In this document: in pieces, positions 1 through 8,528 of the stretch
Layout of the letters: every line of letters starts with the position of its first letter
How positions within the stretch are numbered: the stretch's first letter is position 1
Assembly (NCBI GenBank): GCA_937926175.1
Contig: CALANV010000025.1
Coordinates: 31,757 to 95,756 of the forward strand
Direction of reading: 5' to 3'
From: an uncultured Rhodospirillales bacterium
GTDB taxonomy: Bacteria > Pseudomonadota > Alphaproteobacteria > CACIAM-22H2
DNA: 64,000 nucleotides
Made by a program: the position numbers and the translations under genes
Notes under the pieces: generated by a model
Databases searched by the model: none
What the model was told of the DNA's origin: nothing
Seen by the model: only the letters and a program-made list of their open reading frames with translations

Positions 1-40
1 ACGACTTCAAACTCCCTCGGGCCGAAAAAAAACGGGCAGC

Positions 41-69
41 GACATGCCACGTTCGGGGAACCGTGTCAA
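41..69 (-). promoter_or_regulatory. possible leftward promoter upstream of aroA
   Basis: On the minus strand a perfect TTGACA hexamer (64-69) is followed after 17 bases by CATGTC (41-46), a weak -10. It points out of the window, so a divergent gene may start just left of base 1. No coding frame starts between it and the window edge. Only the -35 is convincing. Confidence 0.25.
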
Positions 70-168
70 CGCGCCCGACCCGTGCCGCCGATGCCGTGTC
101 CCGGCCGCAAATATGTTCCTGGGGCCTCGCGATGTGGTAGAGACGGGCGCGAATTGCAAGGGTGTTCC

Positions 169-1551
169 GTGGCCACACGCGCCATTTCCGTTGCTGAAGG
201 CCGGGCTCATCCGGCCCCGACTGGACCGTTCCGCGCCCGCGCCGCCGGCGCGCTCGCGGGCGACATCGCCGTGCCCGGCGACAAGTCGATCTCGCACCGT
301 GCGCTCATGCTGGGCGGTATCGCGACCGGCGTGACGGAGATTCACGGCTTGCTCGAGGGCGAGGACGTGTTCGGCACGGCGGCGGCGATGACGGCACTCG
401 GCGCGCAGGTCGAACGCGGCGCCGACGGAGTCTGGCGCGTGCAGGGGCGCGGCATCGGCGGGCTGATCGAACCTGCCGACGTTCTCGATCTCGGGAATTC
501 GGGGACGAGCGCGCGCCTGCTCATGGGGCTGGTGGCGACGTCGCCGCTCGTGGCCTTCTTCACCGGCGACGCGAGCCTGCGCAAGCGGCCGATGGCGCGC
601 GTCACGGCACCGCTTGGCGAGATGGGCGCGCGGTTCGTGACGCGTGACGGCGGCCGTCTGCCGCTCGCCGTCATCGGCACGGCCGATCCGGTACCGATCA
701 CCTACCGGCTTCCGGTGGCATCGGCGCAGGTCAAGTCGGCGATCCTGCTCGCCGGGCTCAATACGCCCGGTCGCACCACAGTGATCGAGCGGGAGCCGAC
801 GCGCGACCATACCGAACTCATGTTCCGGCACTTCGGCATCGAGGTCGCAACCGAGCCCGCAGACGGCGGCGGGATTGCCGTGACGGTAACCGGCCAGCCG
901 GAAATCAGCGGCCGGGTTGTGCGTGTGCCGGGCGATCCGTCCTCGGCGGCGTTCCCGTTGGTTGCGGCGCTGATCGTGCCGGGCTCGCACGTCACGGTGC
1001 GCAACGTCGGCCTCAATCCGCGGCGTACGGGGCTGCTCGAAACGCTCCGCGAAATGGGGGCCGACCTGACCGTCACGAATGCCCGGACCGAGGCCGGCGA
1101 GCCGGTCGGCGACGTGACCGCGCGCTATCGCGAGCTCGTCGGCGTCGACGTGCCGGCGGCGCGCGCACCGTCGATGATCGACGAGTATCCCATCCTGGCG
1201 GTCGCGGCGGCGTTCGCGCGCGGGCGGACCGTCATGCGCGGGTTGTCCGAGCTGCGGGTGAAGGAAAGCGATCGGCTCTCGGCGATCGCCAACGGCCTTG
1301 CCGCATGCGGCGTCAAGGTCGAGGTCGACGGCGACGACCTGATCGTCACCGGCACCGGCCGGCCGCCGGCTGGTGGTGCCACGATCGCGACGAACCTCGA
1401 CCATCGCATCGCGATGGCGTTCCTCGTCATGGGGCTGGGCGCCGAGGCCCCGGTCCAGGTCGACGACGTGGCGCCGATCGCGACCAGCTTTCCGGGTTTC
1501 CTGGCGCTGATGCGCGATCTCGGCGGTGCGCTCGAGCCGGCCGGCGTCTGA
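169..1551 (+). CDS. aroA: 3-phosphoshikimate 1-carboxyvinyltransferase (EPSP synthase)
   Basis: Transfers enolpyruvyl from PEP to shikimate-3-phosphate, the sixth step of the cytosolic shikimate pathway towards chorismate. The N-terminal signature VPGDKSISHRALMLGG, the LGNSGTSARLLMGL loop, the RPMARV segment and the RVKESDRLSAI region are all present. I chose the GTG start at 169, preceded by AAGGG at suitable spacing, giving 460 residues; the in-frame ATG at 82 would add 29 residues of atypical sequence. The arrangement of the signature motifs, and the Ala following the LGNSGTS loop, look closer to class II (glyphosate-insensitive) enzymes of rhizobia than to E. coli AroA, but this is an impression only. 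It is followed 12 bases later by cmk, an order usual in alphaproteobacteria, and probably co-transcribed with it. Confidence 0.96.
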   Translation: MATRAISVAEGRAHPAPTGPFRARAAGALAGDIAVPGDKSISHRALMLGGIATGVTEIHGLLEGEDVFGTAAAMTALGAQVERGADGVWRVQGRGIGGLIEPADVLDLGNSGTSARLLMGLVATSPLVAFFTGDASLRKRPMARVTAPLGEMGARFVTRDGGRLPLAVIGTADPVPITYRLPVASAQVKSAILLAGLNTPGRTTVIEREPTRDHTELMFRHFGIEVATEPADGGGIAVTVTGQPEISGRVVRVPGDPSSAAFPLVAALIVPGSHVTVRNVGLNPRRTGLLETLREMGADLTVTNARTEAGEPVGDVTARYRELVGVDVPAARAPSMIDEYPILAVAAAFARGRTVMRGLSELRVKESDRLSAIANGLAACGVKVEVDGDDLIVTGTGRPPAGGATIATNLDHRIAMAFLVMGLGAEAPVQVDDVAPIATSFPGFLALMRDLGGALEPAGV

Positions 1552-1563
1552 GGCGGGAGCGGG

Positions 1564-2232
1564 ATGTCGTTGCGCCGGGGGATGATCATCGCGATCGACG
1601 GGCCGGCTGCCGCAGGCAAGGGGACGCTCGCCCGGCGGCTGGCGGCGCATTTCGGCCTTGCCTATCTCGATACGGGCAAGCTCTACCGGGCCGTGGCACT
1701 CCGGGTGCTGCGGGCGGGCGGGGACCCGGCCGATCCGGCGGCGGCGGCGGCCGCGGCGCGCAGCCTCGCGCCGGCCGATCTCGAGTCGCCGGACCTGCGC
1801 GACGAAAAGGTGGGCCAAGCCGCCTCGGTGGTCGCGGCCCAGCCCGACGTACGGGCCGCCCTGCTCGATTTTCAGCGGAATTTCGCGCGCCATCCCCCGC
1901 CTGGGACGAACGGCGCCGTGCTCGACGGGCGCGACATCGGGACCGTCATCTGCCCGGAGCCGGACGTCATCAAGCTCTTCGTCCACGCGAGCGTGGAAAA
2001 GCGGGCCGAGCGGCGGTTCAAGGAGTTGCGGGAACGCGGCGAGAACGCTATATTTTCTAACGTTCTTCGGGACATGAAGGAACGGGACGCCCGCGATTCA
2101 GGTCGCGGGATCGCGGCTTTGAAAAAGGCCCCGGACGCGTTCGACCTGGACACGTCCGAACTCGATGCGGACCAAGTGTTCGCCCAAGCGCTCTCGTTCA
2201 TCCAGTCCAGGGACCGCAGCGAACGTTCATGA
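1564..2232 (+). CDS. cmk: cytidylate kinase
   Basis: Phosphorylates CMP and dCMP with ATP to feed CTP/dCTP pools. The 222-residue length is normal. The P-loop GPAAAGKGT lies at residues 13-21, the NMP-binding YLDTGKLYRAVALRV follows, and GRDIGTVICPEPDVIKLFV and the lid Arg cluster (KRAERRFKELRERG) are intact. The start at 1564 follows a GGGAGCGGG sequence; an ATG at 1582 is a possible alternative that would begin directly at MIIAIDG. It sits between aroA and rpsA, the classical proteobacterial arrangement, and likely shares the aroA transcript. Confidence 0.96.
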   Translation: MSLRRGMIIAIDGPAAAGKGTLARRLAAHFGLAYLDTGKLYRAVALRVLRAGGDPADPAAAAAAARSLAPADLESPDLRDEKVGQAASVVAAQPDVRAALLDFQRNFARHPPPGTNGAVLDGRDIGTVICPEPDVIKLFVHASVEKRAERRFKELRERGENAIFSNVLRDMKERDARDSGRGIAALKKAPDAFDLDTSELDADQVFAQALSFIQSRDRSERS

Positions 2233-2368
2233 TCTGAGCGGATCGGCTGCGTGCGGTGCAACCCGCTCGTCGGACGCATGAAGCGCCGGCGGGCACCAAC
2301 CCCGGCGTCGGCGGTTCTGCATGGGGCGGAACGGATGACCGGACTTCAGAAAGGTCTTTAATCTCGGA

Positions 2369-4090
2369 ATGGCTCAAGCTTCGATGCAACCCGGCGCCGG
2401 CGGCGTCGAGGAGAATTTCGCCGCTCTGCTCGAGGAGTCGCTGCGGCATTCGCAGGGTTTTGACGGCATGGTCGCCAAAGGTCGCGTCATCGCGATCGAG
2501 GGCGACTACGCCGTGATCGACGTCGGTCTCAAGGCCGAAGGACGCGTGCCGCTGAAGGAATTCGGCGCGCCCGGCCGCGCGCCGGAACTGAAGGTCGGCG
2601 ATATCGTCGACGTCTATGTCGAGCGCATGGAGGACAAGAACGGCGAGGCCGTTCTGTCCCGCGAGAAGGCGAAGCGCGAAGAGGCGTGGGGCCAGCTCGA
2701 GAAGGCATTCCAGGCGAACGCCCGCGTCAACGGCGTCATCTTCGGCCGGGTTAAGGGCGGCTTCACGGTCGACCTCGGTGGTGCCGTCGCCTTCCTGCCC
2801 GGCAGCCAGGTCGACATCCGTCCGGTGCGCGACATCACGCCGCTGATGGGAACGCCGCAGCCGTTCCAGATCCTCAAGATGGACCGCTCGCGCGGCAATA
2901 TCGTCGTCTCGCGCCGCGCCGTGCTCGAGGAGACGCGCGCCGAGGCCCGCTCCGAACTGGTCGCCAACCTCAAGGAGGGCCAGGTCCTCGAAGGTGTGGT
3001 CAAGAACATCACCGACTACGGCGCGTTCGTCGATCTGGGCGGCGTCGACGGCCTGCTGCATGTGACCGATATCGCCTGGCGCCGCATCAATCATCCGTCC
3101 GAGGCGCTGCAGATCGGCCAGCACGTCAAGGTGCAGGTCATCCGCTTCAATCCCGAGACGCAGCGTATCTCGCTCGGCATGAAGCAGCTCGAGGCCGATC
3201 CGTGGGAAGGCGTCAGCGCCAAGTACCCGGTGGGCGCGAAGTTCAAAGGCCGCGTTACCAACATCACCGACTACGGTGCCTTCGTCGAACTCGAGCCGGG
3301 CATCGAGGGGCTGGTGCACGTGTCCGAGATGAGCTGGACCAAGAAGAACGTCCACCCGGGCAAGATCGTGTCGACGAGCCAGGAGGTCGAGGTGATGGTC
3401 CTCGACGTCGATGCGCAGAAGCGGCGCATCAGCCTGGGCCTCAAGCAGACCATGCCGAACCCGTGGGAAGCCTTCCGCGACAAGTACTCGGTCGGCACCG
3501 AGCTCGAGGGCGAGGTCAAGAACATCACCGAGTTCGGCCTGTTCGTCGGTCTGCCGGGCGACATCGACGGCATGGTTCACCTGTCGGACATCGACTGGAA
3601 CCGGCCGGGCGAGGAAGCCATCAAGGACTACAAGAAGGGCGACCGGGTGAAGGTGAAGGTCCTCGACATCGACGTCGACAAGGAGCGCATCTCGCTCGGC
3701 ATCAAGCAGCTCGCGAGCGATCCGTTCGAGGCGGCACTCGCCAAGCTCAACAAGGGCATGGTGGTGACCGGCACCGTCAGCCGTATCGAGGAGAACGGCA
3801 TCGAGGTCATGCTGCAGGAAGGCGTCACCGGCTTCATCCGCAAGTCGGAGCTGTCGCGCGACCGCAGCGAGCAGCGGCCCGACCGCTTCGCCGTGGGCGA
3901 GAAGGTCGACGCCAAGATCACCCAGCTCGATCGCGCGTCGCGCAAGATCGTGCTGTCGATCAAGGCCAAGGAGGTCGACGAGGAGAAGGAGGCGATGGCC
4001 CAGTACGGCTCGTCCGACTCCGGCGCCAGCCTCGGCGACATCCTCGGCGCTGCGCTGCGCAACAAGCAGGAGCGCGAGCAGGGCAACTGA
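2369..4090 (+). CDS. rpsA: 30S ribosomal protein S1
   Basis: RNA-binding ribosomal protein that recruits mRNA to the 30S subunit. The 573 residues carry six S1 OB-fold repeats at about residues 33-98, 116-180, 200-268, 285-355, 372-442 and 459-530. Repeats 3 to 5 show the typical VKNITDYGAFVDLGG/GLLHVTD pattern, while repeats 1, 2 and 6 are more divergent, as usual. The start is preceded by GAAAGG. The 136-base gap after cmk (2233-2368) holds no gene and could carry a separate promoter or S1 autoregulatory leader, but I could not identify one with confidence. Confidence 0.97.
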   Translation: MAQASMQPGAGGVEENFAALLEESLRHSQGFDGMVAKGRVIAIEGDYAVIDVGLKAEGRVPLKEFGAPGRAPELKVGDIVDVYVERMEDKNGEAVLSREKAKREEAWGQLEKAFQANARVNGVIFGRVKGGFTVDLGGAVAFLPGSQVDIRPVRDITPLMGTPQPFQILKMDRSRGNIVVSRRAVLEETRAEARSELVANLKEGQVLEGVVKNITDYGAFVDLGGVDGLLHVTDIAWRRINHPSEALQIGQHVKVQVIRFNPETQRISLGMKQLEADPWEGVSAKYPVGAKFKGRVTNITDYGAFVELEPGIEGLVHVSEMSWTKKNVHPGKIVSTSQEVEVMVLDVDAQKRRISLGLKQTMPNPWEAFRDKYSVGTELEGEVKNITEFGLFVGLPGDIDGMVHLSDIDWNRPGEEAIKDYKKGDRVKVKVLDIDVDKERISLGIKQLASDPFEAALAKLNKGMVVTGTVSRIEENGIEVMLQEGVTGFIRKSELSRDRSEQRPDRFAVGEKVDAKITQLDRASRKIVLSIKAKEVDEEKEAMAQYGSSDSGASLGDILGAALRNKQEREQGN

Positions 4091-4186
4091 CGCCCATGGC
4101 CGCTTGACTTGGGCGGCTTCTGCCAATGATCTAGGGGCGGGTCGGGCGACCGATCCGCCCCGATCTTTTCAGGGTTCTTTCGCGCC

Positions 4187-5110
4187 ATGCCTGCTGATCC
4201 GGAACTTCTGGCCGATCGTCGCCGCCTCCGGCGGCAGATTTCGGTCTGGCGCTTCCTCGCGATCGTCGCCGCCGTTGCCGCCGTCGCGATCGGCGTCGGC
4301 CGTCTCGGCGTGATCGGCAACGAACACATCGCCCGCCTGTCGATCAGCGGCGTGATCGTCGACGATCCGGACCGTTCGCGCGCCATCGCCGCGGCGGCCA
4401 AAGACCCCGACGTCGAGGCGCTGATCGTGCGCATCGACAGCCCCGGCGGCACCGTCGTCGGGGGCGAGTCGCTGTTCAAGGACCTGCGCGCGTTCGCTGC
4501 GGTGAAGCCGGTCGTCGCCGTGATGGGCGAGGTGGCGGCCTCGGGCGGCTACATGGTGGCGCTCGCCGCCGAGCGGATTTTCGCGCGGGAGGGGACGATC
4601 ACCGGCTCGATCGGCGTCATTCTGCAGACGACCGACGTGACGGGGCTGCTGTCGAAGCTCGGCATCTCGACAGAGGCGCTCAAGAGCGGTCCGCTCAAGG
4701 CCGTGCCGTCGCCGCTCGAGCCGCTGACCGATGCCGGCCGCGAGGCGACGATGCAGCTCGTCCGCGACATGCACGACATGTTCGTCGACATGGTCGCCGA
4801 ACGTCGCAACCTGCCGCGCGAGCGTGCGGTCGATCTCGCCGACGGCCGCGTCTACACCGGCCGCCAGGCCAGGGCGCTTGGCCTCATCGATGCGATCGGC
4901 GGCGAGACCGAGGCGCGGGCGTGGCTCGCCGAAAAAGGCATTGCCGCCGACCTGCCGGTGCGCGAGCTCAAGATCCAGCGGACGGCCGAATCCTGGATCG
5001 ATCTCATCGATGCCGGGCTCTCGCTGCTGACAGGAAAAACCTATCTTTCTGAGAGACTTAAACTTGACGGGCTGGTAGCCGTCTGGCACCCTGACCTCGG
5101 CGCCCGCTAG
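4187..5110 (+). CDS. sppA: signal peptide peptidase SppA, short S49 form
   Basis: Membrane-anchored serine protease that degrades cleaved signal peptides. At 307 residues it is the short, single-domain form rather than the duplicated E. coli form. A hydrophobic anchor spans about residues 20-40. The S49 core shows LIVRIDSPGGTVVGGESL, then VAASGGYMVALAAE with the nucleophilic Ser, then the STEALKSGPLKAVPSP segment with the catalytic Lys. The C-terminal DGRVYTGRQARALGLID signature is complete. It lies between rpsA and ihfB in usual alphaproteobacterial order. A TTGACT hexamer at 4104-4109 might belong to its own promoter, but no good -10 follows. Confidence 0.93.
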   Translation: MPADPELLADRRRLRRQISVWRFLAIVAAVAAVAIGVGRLGVIGNEHIARLSISGVIVDDPDRSRAIAAAAKDPDVEALIVRIDSPGGTVVGGESLFKDLRAFAAVKPVVAVMGEVAASGGYMVALAAERIFAREGTITGSIGVILQTTDVTGLLSKLGISTEALKSGPLKAVPSPLEPLTDAGREATMQLVRDMHDMFVDMVAERRNLPRERAVDLADGRVYTGRQARALGLIDAIGGETEARAWLAEKGIAADLPVRELKIQRTAESWIDLIDAGLSLLTGKTYLSERLKLDGLVAVWHPDLGAR

Positions 5111-5185
5111 GCCTTGAGGCTGCGTCGCGGGGCCGTCGGGAAGCCCGCGACGGGGGCGGGAAACAAGGTCTGGGTGGCAGTTCCG

Positions 5186-5470
5186 ATGACCAAGTCCGAA
5201 CTCATACTCCGTCTGGCCGAACTCAACCCGCACCTCTATCAGCGGGATGTGGAGCGGATCGTGTCGACGATCTTCGACGAGATCGCCGGCGCGCTCGCGC
5301 GCGGCGACCGGGTCGAACTGCGCGGCTTCGGCGCCTTCTCCGTCAAGCGGCGCGGGGCGCGCACCGGACGCAATCCGCGCACCGGCGAGGCCGTCGACGT
5401 CGCCGAAAAATTCATCCCGTTCTTCAAGACGGGCAAAGAGCTTCGCGAGAAGCTGAACGCCAAGAAATAG
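5186..5470 (+). CDS. ihfB: integration host factor beta subunit
   Basis: DNA-bending protein that pairs with IhfA and acts in recombination, replication and transcription. I chose the ATG at 5186 (MTKSELILRL, 94 residues), which matches the normal family length; an upstream TTG at 5114 would add 24 unlikely residues. The HU/IHF signature GFGAFSVKRRGARTGRNPRTGEA is present, including the Pro of the intercalating arm, and the C-terminal helix KTGKELREKLN is intact. It follows sppA by 75 bases and precedes lapA. The 183 bases to lapA hold a small AGGGGC/GCCCCT hairpin near 5578-5596 but no clear terminator. Confidence 0.95.
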   Translation: MTKSELILRLAELNPHLYQRDVERIVSTIFDEIAGALARGDRVELRGFGAFSVKRRGARTGRNPRTGEAVDVAEKFIPFFKTGKELREKLNAKK

Positions 5471-5653
5471 TCGGGCCGACCCCACCCCCGGACGCTTGTC
5501 GCGTTCCGCCTGAACGGCGAGTATGGAGGGGGCCCGCGCCGCCGCACCGCATCGGCGCGTTCGAGGGTTGGGGTTCCCAGGGGCCTGCTGCCCCCTACGC
5601 AGCCGAGGATCCGGTGGGAATCCCGGCCGGCACTGGTCATCGGGTTTCAGCGC

Positions 5654-6052
5654 ATGAAGCTTCTGTTCTGGATCGTCGCCCTGCCGCTCCTGTTCATCGC
5701 GGCGTTCTTCGCCATCGCCAACCGCGAAACGGTGACGATCGACCTTTGGCCTGTCGCCGGCCAGGTCTCCGTGCCGCTCTTTCTCGCGCTCGTGGCGGCG
5801 CTCTATGTCGGTTTTCTCTTCGGCGCCGTCGTCGCCTGGTGGGCGGGGCGCACCGCGCGTGCCCGTGCGCGCGAGCAGGCGCGCCGCGCCGAGCGCCTGC
5901 AGCACGAGGTCGCCGAGCTCAAGGCGCGGCTCGACGCCGCAAATCCGCAGCGCGTGCCGCCGCCGTCGGCACCGCCATCCCTCGTGCCGCCGCCGGGGCA
6001 ATTGCCCGCGAATGTCGGGCCGACGGCCTCGGCCGCGTGGCCCGCGCCGTGA
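5654..6052 (+). CDS. lapA: LapA family inner-membrane protein (DUF1049)
   Basis: Small inner-membrane protein of the LapA/DUF1049 family, which in enterobacteria works with LapB in controlling lipopolysaccharide synthesis. Two hydrophobic segments (about residues 3-22 and 41-65) flank the conserved ANRETVTIDLWP stretch. A basic coiled-coil-like region (RARAREQARRAERLQHEVAE) and a Pro-rich tail follow, making 132 residues. Its place directly after ihfB is the standard proteobacterial order, which supports the call more than the sequence alone. The next gene starts 17 bases downstream. Confidence 0.85.
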   Translation: MKLLFWIVALPLLFIAAFFAIANRETVTIDLWPVAGQVSVPLFLALVAALYVGFLFGAVVAWWAGRTARARAREQARRAERLQHEVAELKARLDAANPQRVPPPSAPPSLVPPPGQLPANVGPTASAAWPAP

Positions 6053-6068
6053 GCGGGGACAGGCGCAC

Positions 6069-7055
6069 ATGCGCGTGATCTCCGCGAGCGAGGTCGAGGC
6101 GGTACTCGAGACCGAGGCGCTCGTCGAGCAGCTGCGCCAGATGTTCCGCGCTGGTGCGACCGCGCCGACGCGCCACCACCATACGGTCCCCGTGCCGGGC
6201 GGCCCGGATGCGACGCTGCTGCTGATGCCCGCGTGGCAGGTCGGCCGCTACATGGGCGTGAAGATCGTCACGGTCTTTCCCGGCAACGCGGAGAAAAGCC
6301 TGCCGTCGGTGATGGGCTCCTACGCGCTGCTCTCGGCGCGCACGGGCGAGCCGCTGGCCCTCATCGACGGCCGCATGCTGACCCTGCGGCGCACGGCCTG
6401 CGCCTCGGCGCTCGCGGCCAAGTATCTCGCGCGCGCGGATGCCGCGCGCCTCCTGATGGTGGGCACGGGCGCGCTCGCGCCGCATCTCATCCTCGCGCAT
6501 GCGCGCGTGCGGCCGATCCGCGAGGTGTTGATCTGGGGCCGCAATCCGGACAAGGCCGCGCGGCTGGCGAAGACGCTCGATGGCCGGCGCCTCACCGTGC
6601 GCGCGACGGACGACCTCGCAGGTGCGGTGCACGGGGCCGACGTCATCTCGTGCGCGACCCTGTCGAAGGAACCGCTGGTGCGCGGGGAGTGGCTACAGCC
6701 GGGACAGCATGTCGATCTCGTCGGCGGCTTCACGCCCGAGATGCGCGAGGCCGACGATGTCGCGATCGAGCGCGCGCGTGTGTTCGTCGACACCTATGAG
6801 GGCGCATTGAAGGAAGCGGGCGACATCGTGCAGCCGCTCGCGCGCGGCGTCATCACCCGCGAAATGATCGCGGGCGACCTCGCCGAGCTGACACAGGGCC
6901 GCGTCGCCGGACGCCGCTTCCACAACCAGATCACGCTGTTCAAGTCGGTCGGCACGGCGATCGAGGACCTCGCTGCCGCCATCCTGCTGTTCGAGACCAC
7001 GCTCGACCGCGCCCCCGGTGAAGGCCATGGGCACGGCGGTGTGCTGAGAGGATGA
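6069..7055 (+). CDS. ornithine cyclodeaminase / mu-crystallin family dehydrogenase
   Basis: NAD(P)-dependent enzyme of the OCD/mu-crystallin family, 328 residues. The conserved YMGVKIVTVFPGN segment carries the substrate-binding Lys, TLRRTACASALAAKYLAR is the family signature, and MVGTGALAPHLILAHA forms the Rossmann loop. True ornithine cyclodeaminases have a GGDCPGKTE-type loop with a catalytic Asp; here the equivalent reads VGGFTPEMREAD, as in relatives that act as ketimine or pyrroline-2-carboxylate reductases or alanine dehydrogenases. I therefore do not call it ocd. The in-frame ATG at 6069 was chosen because it begins the conserved region. Its stop overlaps the start of a decayed HAD gene, and a FAD amine oxidase follows, so the group may have served amino acid catabolism. 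Confidence 0.85.
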   Translation: MRVISASEVEAVLETEALVEQLRQMFRAGATAPTRHHHTVPVPGGPDATLLLMPAWQVGRYMGVKIVTVFPGNAEKSLPSVMGSYALLSARTGEPLALIDGRMLTLRRTACASALAAKYLARADAARLLMVGTGALAPHLILAHARVRPIREVLIWGRNPDKAARLAKTLDGRRLTVRATDDLAGAVHGADVISCATLSKEPLVRGEWLQPGQHVDLVGGFTPEMREADDVAIERARVFVDTYEGALKEAGDIVQPLARGVITREMIAGDLAELTQGRVAGRRFHNQITLFKSVGTAIEDLAAAILLFETTLDRAPGEGHGHGGVLRG

Positions 7056-7290
7056 CGCCGGCGATGATCACATCACCTACGTTCGTCATCCTCGACGGCG
7101 TGTTGATTGACAGTGAGGTCGTCGTCCGTTGCATCGCTACCGATGACGCAACGGTCAACGATATCGGCGTCAGCAGCGAGACGTTCGCCGATCTCAAGGC
7201 GCGGAAGGCAATGCCGCTGCCGGCACGTCTTTCGTGTTCGGCGATGTGCGCAACCTCTCCGGCCTCGTGAAGCGCGTCGTTGTTCATTGA
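7052..7290 (+). pseudogene. decayed HAD-family phosphatase remnant
   Basis: An ATG at 7052 overlaps the preceding stop and opens a frame containing TFVILDGVLIDSEVV. This matches the HAD motif I region VIFDCDGVLVDSE with about three residues missing, including the nucleophilic Asp. After about 45 residues the frame loses similarity. A second frame (about 7220-7290) then reads GTSFVFGDVRNLSGLVK, which resembles the C-terminal VFGDM-type end of the same enzymes. The central 150 or so residues are absent. I read this as an internally deleted, frameshifted HAD hydrolase. The alternative, a chance 72-codon frame, is less likely because both ends of one family occur in order. Confidence 0.6.
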
Positions 7291-7308
7291 TCTGCTGTTC
7301 GGGGGCAC

Positions 7309-8424
7309 ATGAAGATCATCGTCATCGGCGCCGGCATCATGGGTCTATCGGCGGCATGGGCGCTGACGCGCGACGGACACGACGTAACGGTTTGCGAGCA
7401 GGGCGAGATCCCCAATCCGCTGGGCTCGTCGGTCGACCAGCATCGCCTGATCCGCCATTCTTACGGTGCGCAGCGCGGCTACGTGCGCATGGTGAACGAG
7501 GCCTTTGCCGCGTGGGACCTGATGTGGCGCGATCTGGGCGCGAAGCATTACGCGCCCACCGGCACGCTGGTGCTGGAGACGAGCGCGGGGCGCTGGGCCG
7601 AGGACAGCGCCGCCGCACTCGCGGCCGAGGGGATTGCGTTCCGCCGCCTGAGCGCCGATGAGGTCGCGCGCGACTTCCCGCTGATCGATCCGGCGAATGT
7701 CCGCTTCGCACTCCATCTCGAGAGCGGCGGCACGCTGTTTGCCGATCGCATCATCACCGATCTCGCGCGGCACCTGATCAGGCGCGGCGCCACGATCCGG
7801 ACATCGACGCGCGTCCGCGACGTCGATCCGGACATCGCACGCGTGACGCTCGACGATGGAAAGGCACTCGACAGCGATGCGGTCGTGATCGCGGCGGGTC
7901 CGTGGGTGCGGCGTCTCCTACCGTCGCTCGCCGCCCGCGTCACGCCGTCGCGGCAGGTCATCGTTTACCTGGCGCCGCCCGACGACCTTGCCGTCGCGTG
8001 GCAGCACCATCCCATGATCCTCGACATCGATCCGGCGGCGGGCTTCTACCTCGTGCCGCCACGCGCCGGCACCGGACTCAAGGTCGGCAATCACGGCTTC
8101 ACGCTTAAGGGCGATCCCGACCGCGACCGTACCCCGGGCGACGACGAGGCCCGCGCCATCATGCAGCTTTGCGCCGGACGCCTGCGCGGCTTCGATCGCT
8201 ATCGTCTGGTCGAGGCGAAGACCTGTTTCTACGACGTCGAGCCGGCGGAACGGTTCATCGTCGAACGGCTGGGTGCTGCGGGCTGGGTCATGAGCGGTTT
8301 CTCGGGCCATGGCTTCAAGTTCGGCGCCGTCCTGGGACTGGCGCTCGCCGATGCCATTTCAGGCCGGCGCGATTCCTCTGTGCTCACTGCCTGGGCCGCG
8401 GGCGAGATGCCCGATCCTTCGTGA
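7309..8424 (+). CDS. FAD-dependent amine/amino acid oxidase (sarcosine/N-methyltryptophan oxidase-like)
   Basis: Member of the D-amino-acid-oxidase fold family, 371 residues. The N-terminal dinucleotide-binding motif IGAGIMGLSAAWAL binds FAD. DQHRLIRHSYG near residue 43 resembles the flavin-contact region of monomeric sarcosine oxidase and N-methyltryptophan oxidase, and the C-terminal GFSGHGFKFGAVLGLALAD is the matching FAD-closing motif. The substrate is likely a secondary or N-methyl amino acid, oxidised with release of hydrogen peroxide or reduction of a carrier; which one cannot be read from sequence. A GC-rich imperfect hairpin ending in TTT (about 8457-8487) may terminate it before pyrF. 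Confidence 0.82.
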   Translation: MKIIVIGAGIMGLSAAWALTRDGHDVTVCEQGEIPNPLGSSVDQHRLIRHSYGAQRGYVRMVNEAFAAWDLMWRDLGAKHYAPTGTLVLETSAGRWAEDSAAALAAEGIAFRRLSADEVARDFPLIDPANVRFALHLESGGTLFADRIITDLARHLIRRGATIRTSTRVRDVDPDIARVTLDDGKALDSDAVVIAAGPWVRRLLPSLAARVTPSRQVIVYLAPPDDLAVAWQHHPMILDIDPAAGFYLVPPRAGTGLKVGNHGFTLKGDPDRDRTPGDDEARAIMQLCAGRLRGFDRYRLVEAKTCFYDVEPAERFIVERLGAAGWVMSGFSGHGFKFGAVLGLALADAISGRRDSSVLTAWAAGEMPDPS

Positions 8425-8528
8425 CCGGCTTCGCGCGGCGCTGCCGGTGACGCAATGCCGGCCCGGCTGGTCGCGCCGGCCGGGTTTCGTGCTAGAAGGA
8501 GGGCCGGACAAACGGGGGAGATTGCACT

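Noticed and set aside
7..1986. 659-codon open frame on the minus strand across aroA and cmk
   Set aside because: It is antisense to two clear enzymes, Arg/His-rich with no motif, and arises from GC-rich third-codon bias. The same applies to the other long antisense frames (for example over rpsA, coxA and dsbD).
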